A DNA stretch of 64,000 nucleotides from Pelobates cultripes (lineage: Eukaryota; Chordata; Amphibia; Anura; Pelobatidae): the NCBI GenBank assembly GCA_933207985.1, contig OW240913.1, forward strand, positions 360,211,699 to 360,275,698, given 5' to 3'. Numbering within the stretch: position 1 is the stretch's first letter; every line of letters begins with the position of its first letter. Positions 45,600 to 59,825 of this stretch are shown piece by piece. The notes under the pieces were generated by a model. That model was given only the letters and a program-made list of their open reading frames with translations, did no database searches and was not told the origin of the DNA. The translations under genes and the position numbers were made by a program.

Positions 45600-46913
45600 A
45601 ATCACAGTTTTATTAGCATAAAATATTATGTTGTTATCGCATGTGTATTTACAACTCTGTAAGATAAGATATTATTTTTTCATCCAAAAAAGCAATTAAA
45701 AAAATATTCGATCAAAGGACTTTAACCCTTTTCACTGGCATTAATAACCCACATTTGGAAACAACTGATACGGAAAACCTCTTCACCTATTTCATCATGC
45801 CTTGACTCTATGACATCGCAAATGGAAGATCTGGAAGAAAACATGTTCAATGATCTTGCAAACACTTGAAGAGGACAAGTGGAAATCAATATGTATTCTG
45901 GCTTTTGGCCCTGAAATGATTAAAGGCAGTAGGCACTTTCTGTGTAATAGTTACAAATAAATTAGCTGTCTTTATATATATTTCTTTCTTAAGAGGACAA
46001 TAATCCTTACAGTTTATGGCAGAGGGAATATTTGAAATGACTTCGAGCAACACAGCACATAATCTATTTTCCAAATATAATTAACAATCACATTCTGTTT
46101 TGAAAAACATTACAAGAAATGACATTTTCATTAATGGACATCGTTATTAAGTTCGCAATGACAAGCACAAAAGACGAATGTTAAGGTGTCCAAAGTGAAT
46201 AGAGTATTTACCAAAGTGTTTCTGGCACAACTGTCTATTTTCATAGCGAGCATATTAAATAATTGGGCTCAGCAGTGTTTTGCATTGTTAATATTTCTTT
46301 GGAACAAAATAATTATACGATAGACAGAATTCTAACATAAATTACAGCTCCAGGGTCCTCAGTGGCAAAAGGTTACACAAGAAACAAAAACGTGTATCAA
46401 CATCTAAATATTTTGAATATACAACTAATTAAATATGGATGTCAAGTTAAAGGGGAATTATTCCCTATATTTAACAAATAAGTATTTTGAGCTATGGAAA
46501 TAAGCTAAAAAGTAGAAATCAACACCTTTTTTTCCTGCAGCTCGGACCTCCATCTTAGCTCCCTGTCAATCATTGTTATAAAGTCTGTACTTTGAACCTG
46601 GCAGCCAGCACAGAGAATGCATACAGAGAAGAGAAGAAATGAAACAATGTAATAATGAAGCAGTGTACAAAATAAATTAAACTTTAACTTAAAACTGAGC
46701 TTCACAAGAAGAAACAGTTAACACAAAACAAAAATACATTTTATGGTTTTATTCAATTAAATTCCAGAGAAAGGACAGAACCTATATAAGTTATCATTAG
46801 CCATGTATTTGCAGGATATATTCTTGAACATATGTACTGTCTGTAATGTTGTTATGCTTTGCTGTCAGGTCTGCTGTCCTTAATTATTTTCTGTCATATT
46901 TTGGATGTTACCC
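45600..46913. other. No gene seen
   Basis: AT-rich DNA without recognisable features other than short A/T runs. Confidence 0.5.
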
Positions 46914-46917
46914 TTAA

Positions 46918-47349
46918 AGGACCACTATACGCACCCAGACCACTTTAGCTCAATGAAGTGGCCTGGGTGCCAGGTCCCCCTAGTTTTAACCCTGCAGCTG
47001 TAAACATAGCAGTTTCAGAGAAACTGCTATGTTTACATTGAGGGTTAATCCAGCCTCTAGTGGCTGTCTCCCTGACAGCCACTAGAGGCGCTTCCCGCGA
47101 TTCTCAGTGTAAAAATCGCATAGAACTCACGCAGCGTGAGTTCAGATCCCCGTCGAATAGCATTGAGTAATGCTTTCCTATGGGCGGTTTGAATGCACTT
47201 GCGGCTCCACTCGGGAGCTAATGTTGGCAGGGGAGGAGAGGTCACCCGAGCCGAGGGAGCCTAGCGCTGGATTAAGGTAAGTGGCTGAAGGGGCATGAGG
47301 GAGGGGGAGACCTAATAAACAGTTTTTTTCCTGGCACTATACTGCTCCT
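46918..47349. mobile_element. TTAA-type element, GGACCACTATAGTGCC family (copy 2)
   Basis: TTAA at 46914-46917 and 47350-47353. Left end AGGACCACTATACGCACC, right end CCTGGCACTATACTGCTCC. Contains the family hairpin AGTTTCAGAGAAACT and the stretch CTAGTGGCTGTCTCCCTGAC. Confidence 0.83.
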
Positions 47350-47353
47350 TTAA

Positions 47354-48894
47354 CTAAAATAACATCTCCATCTTATTCTCATAACTTTAATAATTTTATA
47401 CTCAATCCCTGGAGGGATTTGTGGAAGTGATACTGACATTACATTTTGCAAGTACAGCCTTTGCCTGTTTTTCATGCAGTATTAGGTGTGTCCTATAAAT
47501 TGCACATATGAATACCGAGGCACACTTTAGCAATATTACACATTTGCATTTGAAACGTCATCTAGGTCAAGCTGTGTAAAAGATATCGGCCTGAAGATCC
47601 TCCTCTTTGTTGTATGTATAATGTAAATAATGAATTAAAGGTACATTCTAATCACTAGAGGAATTGCAGTGATCATTGTGCAATGAGTTCTTTGAGTGAC
47701 ATTTTCGAGTTTTCTGAAAACCTTTTTGAGTAGTTTGGCCCAGAGCTCAGTCTAATTCTCAAGCAGTTCAATCTAAAGCCTGTCACACAATCCCTGTCCC
47801 TTTTGCAGCTGTTTAGAAATGCAGAAGTCACACGTTGATAGTATCCACCCACAGCTTTCCAACTCTGAACAGCAAGTGTTATATAATAACCCATTTATTA
47901 CGTCTCTCAGTGTGGACTGCTGCTAGTATCATGTTGTGAAGGGCTTGTTGATTAAGAGGGCTAGGACATGATTTAAAAAAAACTCTTGGTCTGTTGGTTC
48001 ATCATTGAGCGCAATAAGGAAGCTGTGCAGAGACAGGCCTTCTCTGACTGCTGGAAAATTCTACGAAATTTATTGTAGCTGGCCTCCCAGGTGAATTGAT
48101 GAGAAAACATATTTTTATAAAAATTGATGCGAAGGGCATGGCCACCTGGAAAAAAACACAAGATATTTTCAAAGGCCTTGTCGCTTTTTTCAGCCGGTAA
48201 ATACATTAAAAACGTAGCATTTTATTTCCTTCATGACAATGGGAAAGAAAAATAAAAAGCTTGGGAAGGCAATTAATATCCAATTATGTAAATGGTGTGA
48301 GGTGAGTAAGATGGTGCTATATCACCTGAATGACTTCACCCCGTTGAAGAAATCAATGTTAAAAGACAGCCATGGATATCGAGGTAGAATCTTACCCACA
48401 AAACCTAAAGTCACAATAAAACCCTAGTGCAGGATCTCAGCTATATACGTAAAATACATTTACAGGAAATCCAGCCCCTGTGGCCCCTGCAGAGTTTACT
48501 AGAGATGTTATTACATTGACAAGAAATGTGATGGTTCAAAACAAGCTAATGACTTATGCATGGAATTTGAATTTCCTGACCTTCAAAGATCAAAGGATTT
48601 CTAGTTTTCAAGGGCTGGTGTTCTCTATCCTGTTGGAATGGACAAACATGGCACCAGTCACAAAGATCCAGTGAGCCCAAAGACTGAGGTATTGATGGAG
48701 CCCCTTGCCCACCTTTTCACCTGACACTATAAAGACTGGTATGTGCAGGCTTATGCAGTGTACATAGCCTGCTATATTCATGTGGCCAAGAAAAGTATTG
48801 ACGGCAAGAGATCAGGAATTAAGGAGTAAAGTCATTTCATCAGTGCAGCAAATAATTTAATAAATTGGTAGCTTGACATGGGACATATGGAGCC
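47354..48894. other. No gene seen
   Basis: The frames at 48233-48427 and 48480-48674 lie in repeat-like sequence with no recognisable domains. 47640-47900 may be a decayed TTAA-type fragment (TTAAAGGTACATTCTAATCAC). Confidence 0.45.
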
Positions 48895-48898
48895 TTAA

Positions 48899-49304
48899 AG
48901 GACCACTATAGTGCCAGAAAAACAAACTCGTTTTCCTGGCACTATAGTATCCTTAGGCTCCCCCCACCCTCAGGGTCCCACTCCCGCTGAGCCCAAGGGG
49001 GCTGAAGGGATTAAACACTTACCTCTCTCCTCCTCCTCCTGACGTCAGCGCTGAATGCGGATGCGCGGCAATGCTTTCCTATGGACGTCCGGTTTCTTCT
49101 CACTGTGATTTTCACAGTGAGAAGCGCGGAAGCGCCTCTAGCTGCTGTCAGTGAGACAGCCACTAGAGGCTGGATTAACACTAGTGTAAACATAGCCGTT
49201 TCTCTGAAACCTCTATGTTTACAGCTGCTGGGTTAACACTAGAGGGACCTAGCACCCAGACCACTTCATTGAGCTGAAGTGGTGTGGGTGCCTTTAGTGG
49301 TCCT
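48899..49304. mobile_element. TTAA-type element, GGACCACTATAGTGCC family (copy 3, inverted)
   Basis: TTAA at 48895-48898 and 49305-49308. It is in the opposite orientation to copy 2. The left end forms a hairpin of CTATAGTGCCAG and CTGGCACTATAG. Confidence 0.83.
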
Positions 49305-49308
49305 TTAA

Positions 49309-50164
49309 CCAAACTATGTGATTAAATAGCTTTCCAATGTGAAAGAGTGAAAATATCAAACAGTCAAATAATGTATAAAAAATATACCTATTTATTATAT
49401 GCAGTCCCTTTTAATGTTAGAAATCGTGGTTTCTTCTTTTTCATTTTTATTCCTATCCTAGTGGAGTTACAAATTACTGAACCTCCTCGGCACTTTCAGT
49501 TAACAGCAAATGTTAAATTTCACAGGATTAAAACCATACTTGACTTTGCATAGCACTATCAGTGTTTGTGATATTGGCTTAATTAAACTTCACATGCATG
49601 GCTTTTCATGGTATCAGTGTAAAAACCAGACTGTTTCCATGGGATAAATAGTGGCTTTCCACTGTTAACTTAGAGAATTGTTTATATTGACCTAATGACT
49701 CCCAAGAACCTTAATTATCAACATTTATGATTGGAACTGAACAATAAGAATCTTTTACAGGATTAAAACCTTATGTGAAGTTTTATAGGAGTCACACAGT
49801 GGAAGCCTTCTTTTTCGTTCTATTAATATCATGCATGCCTTCTAACAAACCCAAGACTGTACAGAATTGGAGTGGCAAATGCAATTTACCAAAGGTTAAA
49901 ATTGCATGAAACCATGTGGACAGATTGCACTTTAGCAATGTTAGATATCATCAGTTTGCTCACAGTAGAAAATGCTGTACTTAGCACTAATTGTTCTTGC
50001 ATTTGATATGTGTAATGGTTCTGGGTGCCCATAGTTACAGGCATTGAGGGAAAATTTGCAGGGCAGAGCAAAACAACAAAACCACTTCACCTCCTGTGAT
50101 TGTTAATGAATCCATCTAAACAGATTAAACAAACACAGTACTAACCCATAGGAAATTTGCTGGA
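49309..50164. other. No gene seen
   Basis: AT-rich sequence leading up to the satellite. Confidence 0.5.
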
Positions 50165-53100
50165 GTAGAGCACTCATAAGGCCATAACTAGAACACTCAT
50201 TAGGCCATAACTAGAACAGTCATTAAGCCATAACTAGAACACTCATTAGGCCATAAATAGAACACTCATGAGGACATAACTAGAACACTCATAAGGCCAT
50301 AACTAGAACACTCATTAGGCCATAACTAGAACACTCATTAGGCCATAACTAGAACAATAATTAGGCCATAACTAGAACACTCATTAGGCCATAACTAGAA
50401 CACTCATTAGGCCATAACTAGAACACCCACAAGGCCATAAGTAGAACAATCATTAGGCCATAACTAGAAAAGTTATAAGGCCATAACTAGAACAGTCATT
50501 AGGCCATAACTAGAATACTCATTAGGCCATAAGTAGAAAAACTATGAGGCCATAACTAGAACACTCATAAGGCCATAACTAGAACAATCATTAGGCCATA
50601 ACTAGAAAACTCATTGGGTCATAACTAGAACACTCATTAGGCCATAACTAGAACAATCATTAGGCCATAACTAGAAAAATGATAAGGCCATAACTAAAAC
50701 ACTCATTAGGCCATAATTAGAACACTCACAAGGCCATAACTAGAACAATCATTAGGCCATAACTAGAACAATTATTAGGCCATAACTAGAACAATTATTA
50801 GGCCTTAACTAGAACACTCATTAGGCCATAACTAGAACAATTATTAGGCCATAACTAGAACACTCATTAGGCCATAACTAGAACAATTATAAAACCATAA
50901 CTAGAACACTCATTAGGCCATACCTAGAACAATCATTAGGCCATAACTAGAACACTCATTGGGTCATAACTAGAACAGTCATTAGGCCATAACTAGAACA
51001 CTCATTAGGCCTTAACTAGAGCAGTCATTAGGCCATAACTAGAACACTCATTAGGCCATAACTAGAACAGTCATTAGGCCATTACTAGAACACTCATTAG
51101 GCCATAACTAGAACACTCATTAGGCCATAACTAGAAAAACTATGAGGCCATAACTAGAACAATCATAAGGCCATAACTAGAACAATCATTAGGCCATAAC
51201 TAGAACAATCATTAGGCCATAACTAGAACACTCACAAGGCCATAACTAGAACAATCACTACGCCATAACTAGAACACTCATTGGGTCATAACTAGAACAC
51301 TCATTAGGCCATAACTAGAACACTCATTAGGCTTAACTAGAACAATCATTAGGCCATAACTAGAACACTCATTGGGTCATAACTAGAACACTCATTAGGC
51401 CATAACTAGAACACTCACGAGGCCATAACTAGAACAATCATTAGGCCATAACTAGAACATTCTTTAGGCCATAACCAGAACAATCATTAGTCCATTACTA
51501 GAACACTCATTAGGCCATAACTAGAAAAACTATGAGGCCATAACTAGAACACTCATAAGGCCATAATTAGAACACTCACAAGGCCATAACTAGAACAATC
51601 ATTAGGCCATAACTAGAACAATCATTAGGCCATAACTAGAAAACTCATTGGGTCATAACTAGAACACTCATTAGGCCATAACTAGAACAATCATTAGGCC
51701 ATAACTAGAAAAATGATAAGGCCATAACTAAAACACTCATTAGGCCATAATTAGAACACTCACAAGGCCATAACTAGAACAATCATTAGGCCATAACTAG
51801 AACAATTATTAGGCCATAACTAGAACAATTATTAGGCCATAACTAGAACACTCATTAGGCCATAACTAGAACAATTATTAGGCCATAACTAGAACACTCA
51901 TTAGGCCATAACTAGAACAATTATAAAACCATAACTAGAACACTCATTAGGCCATACCTAGAACAATCATTAGGCCATAACTAGAACACTCATTGGGTCA
52001 TAACTAGAACAGTCATTAGGCCATAACTAGAACACTCATTAGGCCTTAACTAGAGCAGTCATTAGGCCATAACTAGAACACTCATTAAGCCATAACTAGA
52101 ACAGTCATTAGGCCATTACTAGAACACTCATTAGGCCATAACTAGAACACTCATTAGGCCATAACTAGAAAAACTATGAGGCCATAACTAGAACACTCAT
52201 AAGGCCATAACTAGAACAATCATTAGGCCATAACTAGAACAATCATTAGGCCATAACTAGAACACTCACAAGGCCATAACTAGAACAATCACTACGCCAT
52301 AACTAGAACACTCATTGGGTCATAACTAGAACACTCATTAGGCCATAACTAGAACACTCATTAGGCTTAACTAGAACAATCATTAGGCCATAACTAGAAC
52401 ACTCATTGGGTCATAACTAGAACACTCATTAGGCCATAACTAGAACACTCACGAGGCCATAACTAGAACAATCATTAGGCCATAACTAGAACATTCTTTA
52501 GGCCATAACCAGAACAATCATTAGGCCATTACTAGAACACTCATTAGGCCATAACTAGAAAAACTATGAGGCCATAACTAGAACACTCATAAGGCCATAA
52601 TTAGAACACTCACAAGGCCATAACTAGAACAATCATTAGGCCATAACTAGAACACTCATTGGGTCATAACTAGAACAATCATTAGGCATAACTAGAACAC
52701 TCCTTAGGCCATAACTAGAATACTCACGAGGCCCTAACTAGAACAATCATTAGGCCATAACTAGAAAAATGATAACGCCATAACTAGAACACTCATTAGG
52801 CCATAACTAGAACAATCATTAGGACATAACTAGAACACTCATTGGGTCATAACTAGAACAGTCATTAGGCCATTACTAGAACACTCATTAGGCCATAACT
52901 AGAAAAACTATGAGGCCATAACTAGAACACTCATAAGGCCATAACTAGAACAATCATTAGGCCATAACTAGAACACTCACAAGGCCATAACTAGAACAAT
53001 CATTACGCCATAACTAGAACACTCATTGGGTCATAACTAGAACACTCATTAGGCCATAACTAGAACAATCATTAGGCCATAACTAGAACACTCATTGGGT

Positions 53101-56100
53101 CATAACTAGAACACTCATTAGGCCATAACTAGAACACTCACGAGGCCATAACTAGAACAATCATTAGGCCATAACTAGAACACTCCTTAGGCCATAACTA
53201 GAACAATCATTAGGCCATTACTAGAATGCTCATTAGGCCATAACTAGAAAAACTATGAGGCCATAACTAGAACACTCATAAGGCCATAATTAGAACACTC
53301 ACAAGGCCATAACTAGAACAATCATTAGGCCATAACTAGAAAAATGATAACGCCATAACTAGAACACTCATTAGGCCATAACTAGAACACTCATTGGGTC
53401 ATAACTAGAACAATCTTTAGGCCATAACTAGAACACTCCTTAGGCCATAACTAGAACACTCACGAGGCCCTAACTAGAACAATCATTAGGCCATAACTAG
53501 AAAAATGATAACGCCATAACTAGAACACTCATTAGGCCATAACTAGAACAATCATTAGGCCATAACTAGAAAAATGATAACGCCATAACTAGAACACTCA
53601 TTAGGCCATAACTAGAACACTCATTGGGTCATAACTAGAACAATCTTTAGGCCATAACTAGAACACTCCTTAGGCCATAACTAGAACACTCACGAGGCCC
53701 TAACTAGAACAATCATTAGGCCATAACTAGAAAAATGATAACGCCATAACTAGAACACTCATTAGGCCATAACTAGAACAATCATTAGGCCATAACTAGA
53801 AAAATGATAAGGCCATAACTAAAACACTCATTAGGCCATAACTAGAACACTCACAAGGCCATAACTAGAACAATCATTAGGCCATAACTAGAACACACAT
53901 TAGGCCATAACTAGAATAATTATAAAGCCATAACTAGAACACTCATTAGGCCATACTTAGAACAATCATTAGGCCATAACTAGAACAATCATTGGGTCAT
54001 AACTAGAACAGTCATTAGGCCATAACTAGAACACTCATTAGGCCTTAACTAGAGCAGTCATTAGGCCATAACTAGAACACTCATTATGCCATAACTAGAA
54101 CAGACATTAGGCCATTACTAGAACACTCATTAGGCCATAACTAGAAAAACTATGAGGCCATAACTAGAACACTCATAAGGCCATAACTAGAACAATCATT
54201 AGGCCATAACTAGAACAATTATTAGGCCATAACTAGAACACTCACAAGGCCATAACTAGAACAATCATGACGCCATAACTAGAACACTCATTGGGTCATA
54301 ACTAGAACACTCATTAGGCCATAACTAGAACACTCATTAGGCTTAACTAGAACAATCATTAGGCCATAACTAGAACACTCATTGGGTCATAACTAGAACA
54401 CTCATTAGGCCATAACTAGAACACTCCTTAGGCTATAACTAGAACAATCATTAGGCCATTACTAGAACACTCATTAGGCCATAACTAGAAAAACTATGAG
54501 GCCATAACTAGAACACTCATAAGGCCATAATTAGAACACTCACAAGGCCATAACTAGAACAATCATTAGGCCATAATTAGAACACTCATTGGGTCATAAC
54601 TAGAACAATCATTAGGCCATAACTAGAACACTCCTTAGGCCATAACTAGAACACTCACGAGGCCCTAACTAGAACAATCATTAGGCCATAACTAGAAAAA
54701 TGATAACGCCATAACTAGAACACTCATTAGGCCATAACTAGAACAATCATTAGGACATAACTAGAACACTCATTGGGTCATAACTAGAACAGTCATTAGG
54801 CCATTACTAGAACACTCATTAGGCCATAACTAGAAAAACCATGAGGCCATAACTAGAACACTCATAAGGCCATAACTAGAACAATCATTAGGCCATAACT
54901 AGAACACTCACAAGGCCATAACTAGAACAATCATTACGCCATAACTAGAACACTCATTGGGTCATAACTAGAACACTCATTAGGCCATAACTAGAACACT
55001 CATTAGGCATAACTAGAACAATCATTAGGCCATAACTAGAACACTCATTGGGTCATAACTAGAACACTCATTAGGCCATAACTAGAACACTCACAAGGCC
55101 ATAACTAGAACAATCATTAGGCCATAACTAGAACACTCCTTAGGCCATAACTAGAACAATCATTACGCCATAACTAGAACACTCATTGGGTCATAACTAG
55201 AACACTCATTGGGCCATAACTAGAACACTCATTAGGGCCATTAACTAGAACACTCATTAGGCCATAACTAGAACACTCACAAGGCCATAACTAGAACAAT
55301 CATTAGGCCATAACTAGAACACTCCATTAGGCCATAACTAGAACAATCATTAGGCCATAACTAGAACACTCCTTAGGCCATAACTAGAACACTCACGAGG
55401 CCCTAACTAGAACAACCATTAGGCCATAACTAGAAAAATGATAACGCCATAACTAGAACACTCATTAGGCCATAACTAGAACAATCATTATGCCATAACT
55501 AGAACACTCACTGGGTCATAACTAGAACACTCATTGGACCTTAACTAGAACAATTATAAGGCCATAACTAGAACACTCATTAGGCCATAATTAGAACACT
55601 CACAAGGCCATAACTAGAACAATCATTAGGCCATAACTAGAACACTCATGAGGCCATACCTAGAACAATCATTAGGCCATAACTAGAACACTCATTGGGT
55701 CATAACTAGAACACTCATTAGGCCATAACTAGAACACTCACAAGGCCATAACTAGAACACTCACAAGGCCATAACTAGAACAATCATTAGGCCATAACTA
55801 GAACACTCCTTAGGCCATAACTAGAACACTCATGAGGCCCTAACTAGAACAACCATTAGGCCATAACTAGAAAAATGATAACGCCATAACTAGAACACTC
55901 ATTAGGCCATAACTAGAACAATCATTATGCCATAACTAGAATACTCACTGGGTCATAACTAGAACACTCATTGGACCTTAACTAGAACAATTATAAGGCC
56001 ATAACTAGAACACTCATTAGGCCATAATTAGAACACTCACGAGGCCATAACTAGAACAATCATTAGGCCTTGACACTCATTAGGCCAGAACTAGAACAAT

Positions 56101-56250
56101 TATAAAGCCATAACTAGAACAATCATTAGGCCATAACTAGAACACTCATGAGGCCATACCTAGAACAGTCATTAGGCCATAACTAGAACACTCATTAGGA
56201 CATAACTAGAACACTCATTAGGCCATAACTAGAACACTCGTTAGGCCATT
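50165..56250. repeat. 23-bp satellite array, about 6.1 kb
   Basis: Roughly 260 head-to-tail copies of CATTAGGCCATAACTAGAACA + CT/AT (period 23 bp, sometimes 22 or 24). The core GGCCATAACTAGAA is nearly invariant, while the stretch between cores switches among a small set of forms: CACTCATTA, CAATCATTA, CACTCACAA, AAACTATGA, AAATGATAA, CACTCATTGGGT. The order of variants repeats at a higher period of 1034 bp between about 50560 and 52600. No long open frame. Function unknown. Confidence 0.97.
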
Positions 56251-58789
56251 TATCAGGGATACAAAGTTATTGCTCACTTTAGGCCCCATAAAATAGGTCC
56301 TTGCTTTAGCAAATTGAATGAGAAATTGATGCGCTAAAGAGTTCATTTTGTATTTAGTTACATTTTTTTTTTCTGGTTGCTGATGTTAGATTCTCATTAA
56401 ATGACAAATGTCTGAATTCTACTTATGTAACACCAAAGAGTGGGATGTATGGATGTGGGACAGTTGGTGGGCAGGCCACAAGGGGGCAGACTGTTCAAAA
56501 TGTGGGGGCATGTCAGCCTGGCATGCATATATACTACGTTGGCTGACAGATGTTCTGGTTGGCCCTATTCGGAGCTACTTATATGCCGAGTCCTTTTGAA
56601 ATCTTCTGTCCATTGGTTAAATGCCCTTAGAATACTCTGTGCTCACTCTGCCCTTTCTGGGGACATTTACCAGGTGTCCCGAGAGACAGGGATCAAATCC
56701 ATGACAGCAGGCCAAGACCCCAATTTTTGAACTTTCCCGTCAGCCATTATTCCTCTTATTATGGCCTCAATTTAATTATTGTTGGATAGGCTTTCCAATT
56801 GATTCAATACTTTTGGATAAACTTCAGAAATGATTTTTTTTAACCTATTAAAGTAAAATAATATGTATAATAGATAGAAATAGATTAAAAGATATATCAA
56901 TAAAGTTTTTAAAAATCCAAATATTACAAAATTACAATATTTTTCATGAAATTAAATCATTTAAAAAATGTATTCAAAAAATTAAAAAAATTCCCATGCT
57001 TATCCAACAATATTAAACAGAGGCCTATATGAGCAGCAGATCTTATTATGCATCCATGAGTGTAGAGCATCTTGTGATCCTCCAGCACCTTCAAAAAATA
57101 GTTTTTTTCTCTTGCACATAAATATAACATAGCTTATACAACAGCAATAAATATAACGTAGCTTCCAAACGAAGATGGCAACACCAATGACAGAAAGCTG
57201 CAAGTGTGTATATCTCCCGCCCTTTCCCCCCTGCCCCTCAAACCATTTAATGGGCCTGGTGGAGGGAGGTTTGCAAAAAATACAGATAAAGAAATTGAGC
57301 CTCTTTAAAGTGGACGCACAGGAACAGAGGGATTTGTTGGACGCACAGGAACAGAGGGATTGAGGGCCCTGCTCAATGAGCTTACATGCTAGAGGGAGTG
57401 GGGTATAGTGACACAAAAGGTAACGGTAGGGTAGAAAAGTAGGTTGCTAGGATAAAAATTCGAACCTAGTCAAAGGATATACCGAGACAAAGTAGGGTAT
57501 GCACCTGACACTTACACTAAGTGGAAATAACGCAGCCTAGAAGTGTCAATACCCCAGCCGTCACCCTGGAAATTGGCTCTACCTGTGGTGAATCCTGCAG
57601 TCCTGCGAGATCCTCCATAGAAGTTTCTGCTGTATTCTCACATATGCGCGAAAGTACAGCACTGACGCTGGTTACTAGCAGCTGAAGCGCCAGGAGCAGA
57701 AGATGCCCTACAGAAGAGTATGGCTGTGTCTTCGAGGGATAAGTTCGGGTAAGTAAGACTCACCTAACTCCCCCTCCCCCACTCCCCCCTTGTTCACCAG
57801 ACCACAGCGGTTATTAAGTTATGAAGACAGTGACAGTGCCACTTTCGACTTTACTATTTGCTAGCAAAACTTAAATGCTATACTCTAACAGGATTATTCA
57901 CTAAAGCGAGAATTGAATTTCAAATTTAAGGCCAAAGCAGTTGAACGGAAAGCACGGCTTAATTAGAGAATTTTATCCCAGTTTGGCTATTTGGGTCTAA
58001 AATTTTTAATTCATTTTGAATTCTCACTTAAGTGAATAACCCTGTATAAAGTTAGATAAACGTTGCATGAGAGGTACACTTACCTTAAATCCAGACATAT
58101 CTGACTTGAATCAGCAGTGACATTATTTTTCAATAACAAATAAATTATATATATGTAAATGAATTACTCCACAAGTTTCACACGAACTGTTGCTAAATTT
58201 GTCTGTGTGTATATACTGCCACTGTAGCAAAAAGCTTAACTTGTTACAACCTAAAAATAATCAGTGATATTGGGACTATTTTTTTACAGCAGACCTGCAT
58301 TTTGAAGTTGAGGAGACTGAGAAGGCTGACGAGATACAGACATCCTGTTTGATAAGTTTTAAAAATGACATGCATGTCTTCTGGTCATCATCACTAAGAC
58401 CTACGGCGGCGCCTCGGTTAAAAATAATGGTCAGACCCACCATGACCCAAGTACTATTTCCATACGAGGAGAAATATTACCAATCACTCTGAAATGTTTA
58501 TCATTATCTCACCAGTGTTTAGATTCTGTTCACTATTTGACAGGAGAGTTGAGTAATAAAGGTTATGGTGCAGAACACTTAAGACTGCTAAATGAGGAAG
58601 GGATTCCTGTAGATCATGCATCAATGTATCAAAGAGCAGCATGCACTCTGTGCTTCTCTGACTCCTGTGGGCCAAAGGATAACTGAACTGTACTATAATA
58701 AAGCTACGGTGACAGAGGTTGTCTAAAGTTTGTATGAAGAATATCGCAAACTGCTTTAAAGGGATTTTCTGGTACTATTTTGAGAGTAT
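56251..58789. other. No gene seen
   Basis: AT-rich. A 27-bp direct duplication (GGACGCACAGGAACAGAGGG core) lies at 57311-57363, directly before a SINE-like snippet (GGGCCCTGCTCAATGAGCTT). Frames at 56408-56730 and 57000-57416 show no domain. Confidence 0.45.
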
Positions 58790-58868
58790 TTAACCCCTTA
58801 ATGACACATGATATGTGTGACATGTCATGATTCCCTTTTATTCCAGAAGTTTGGCCATTAAGGGGTTA
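58790..58868. mobile_element. Tiny palindromic element, second copy
   Basis: Same family as 26205-26284; arms are less perfect here (TTAACCCCTTAATGACACA against TTGGCCATTAAGGGGTTAA). The terminal TTAA is shared with the next element. Confidence 0.75.
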
Positions 58869-59359
58869 AAGGAACACTCCACTGCCCAAATACAAAAATA
58901 AATAAAAATCACTGTTTAGTAGATATACCCCAAATGAAAACTGGCCTGCATTTAATTATGTATTTTTTTTGTTGGGGGTTAATCTAAAAATAGTTTGCAA
59001 AACCTGCAGTTCTCTTGTCTGCATCCTTTGGAAATCCTCCCCTTCTAACCCTGCCCAGTCTTTCTATGGCTGTCCAATTACAGACTTCCCAATGCAGCTC
59101 AATGAGAAGTGTGTGCAAGGCAGGTGCACTGTTCAATTGCCTGCCTCTTGAGTTTAGCTCCACTGAGCTAAACAACCAGGAAGTAACAGGACTAATTGTT
59201 AGTTTGAAAGCCAAGGGGGTGTAACCAGGTTAATTTATGAAAGTGTCAATTTCTATTGAAATGTGTGTTTGATTTTTACAAAATGTAAAAAGAAGGCAGA
59301 CACTTCACACAGAAAGCTTTTCATCAAGCTAAAGTGCTTTAGGGGTCTGGAGTGTCCCT
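58869..59359. mobile_element. TTAA-type element, GGAACACTCCACTGCCC family
   Basis: TTAA at 58865-58868 and 59360-59363. Ends AGGAACACTCCACTGCCC and GGGTCTGGAGTGTCCCT are inverted with mismatches. No transposase. Short frames at 58969-59224 are not genes. Confidence 0.78.
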
Positions 59360-59399
59360 TTAATAACTCCTCTGTGCTGTTAGAGATAGTCATGTTTAA

Positions 59400-59821
59400 A
59401 GGAGAACTGTCACTTCTCTGAAATGTTCACCATTGTATATAACATTGAAAATCATATATAGCCCATATTAACCTTTCTTATGAGATGCTCTGTTTTCTTT
59501 TAAAATTTACATGAAAGATGAAACAAATGACATCACAATCCAGGTCAGACCAGGCAAAGCCAGGGCAAACACTACAAAGAAAGAAAATTAATAGAAACAC
59601 TGTTTAATTTCTTCTCTAGTCTGCATGTTTTCTGTCAAGAGTGACGGTTAAAGTGTATAACAACGAATGACAAGGAGCTAAGATGGAGGCACCCGGTTAC
59701 AGGTTAAAGAGGTGTTGAATTCAACATGGAATTTTATTTTTCACACTTCAGAAACACATATTTTCTGAATATAGGGATAAGTAAGCATGATATAAAAATG
59801 ATGGTAAATGACAGCTCCCCT
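59400..59821. mobile_element. TTAA-type element, GGAGAACTGTCACTT family
   Basis: TTAA at 59396-59399 and 59822-59825. Ends AGGAGAACTGTCACTT and AAATGACAGCTCCCCT are inverted. 422 bp, no transposase. A single related end (AAAGGAACACTCAACAAC) begins at about 59849. Confidence 0.75.
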
Positions 59822-59825
59822 TTAA

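Noticed and set aside
50165..56250. CRISPR-like array
   Set aside because: The regular core and variable part look similar to repeats and spacers, but the variable parts are a few recurring forms of 9-12 bp, the period is 23 bp, and the surroundings are vertebrate transposons. It is a satellite.
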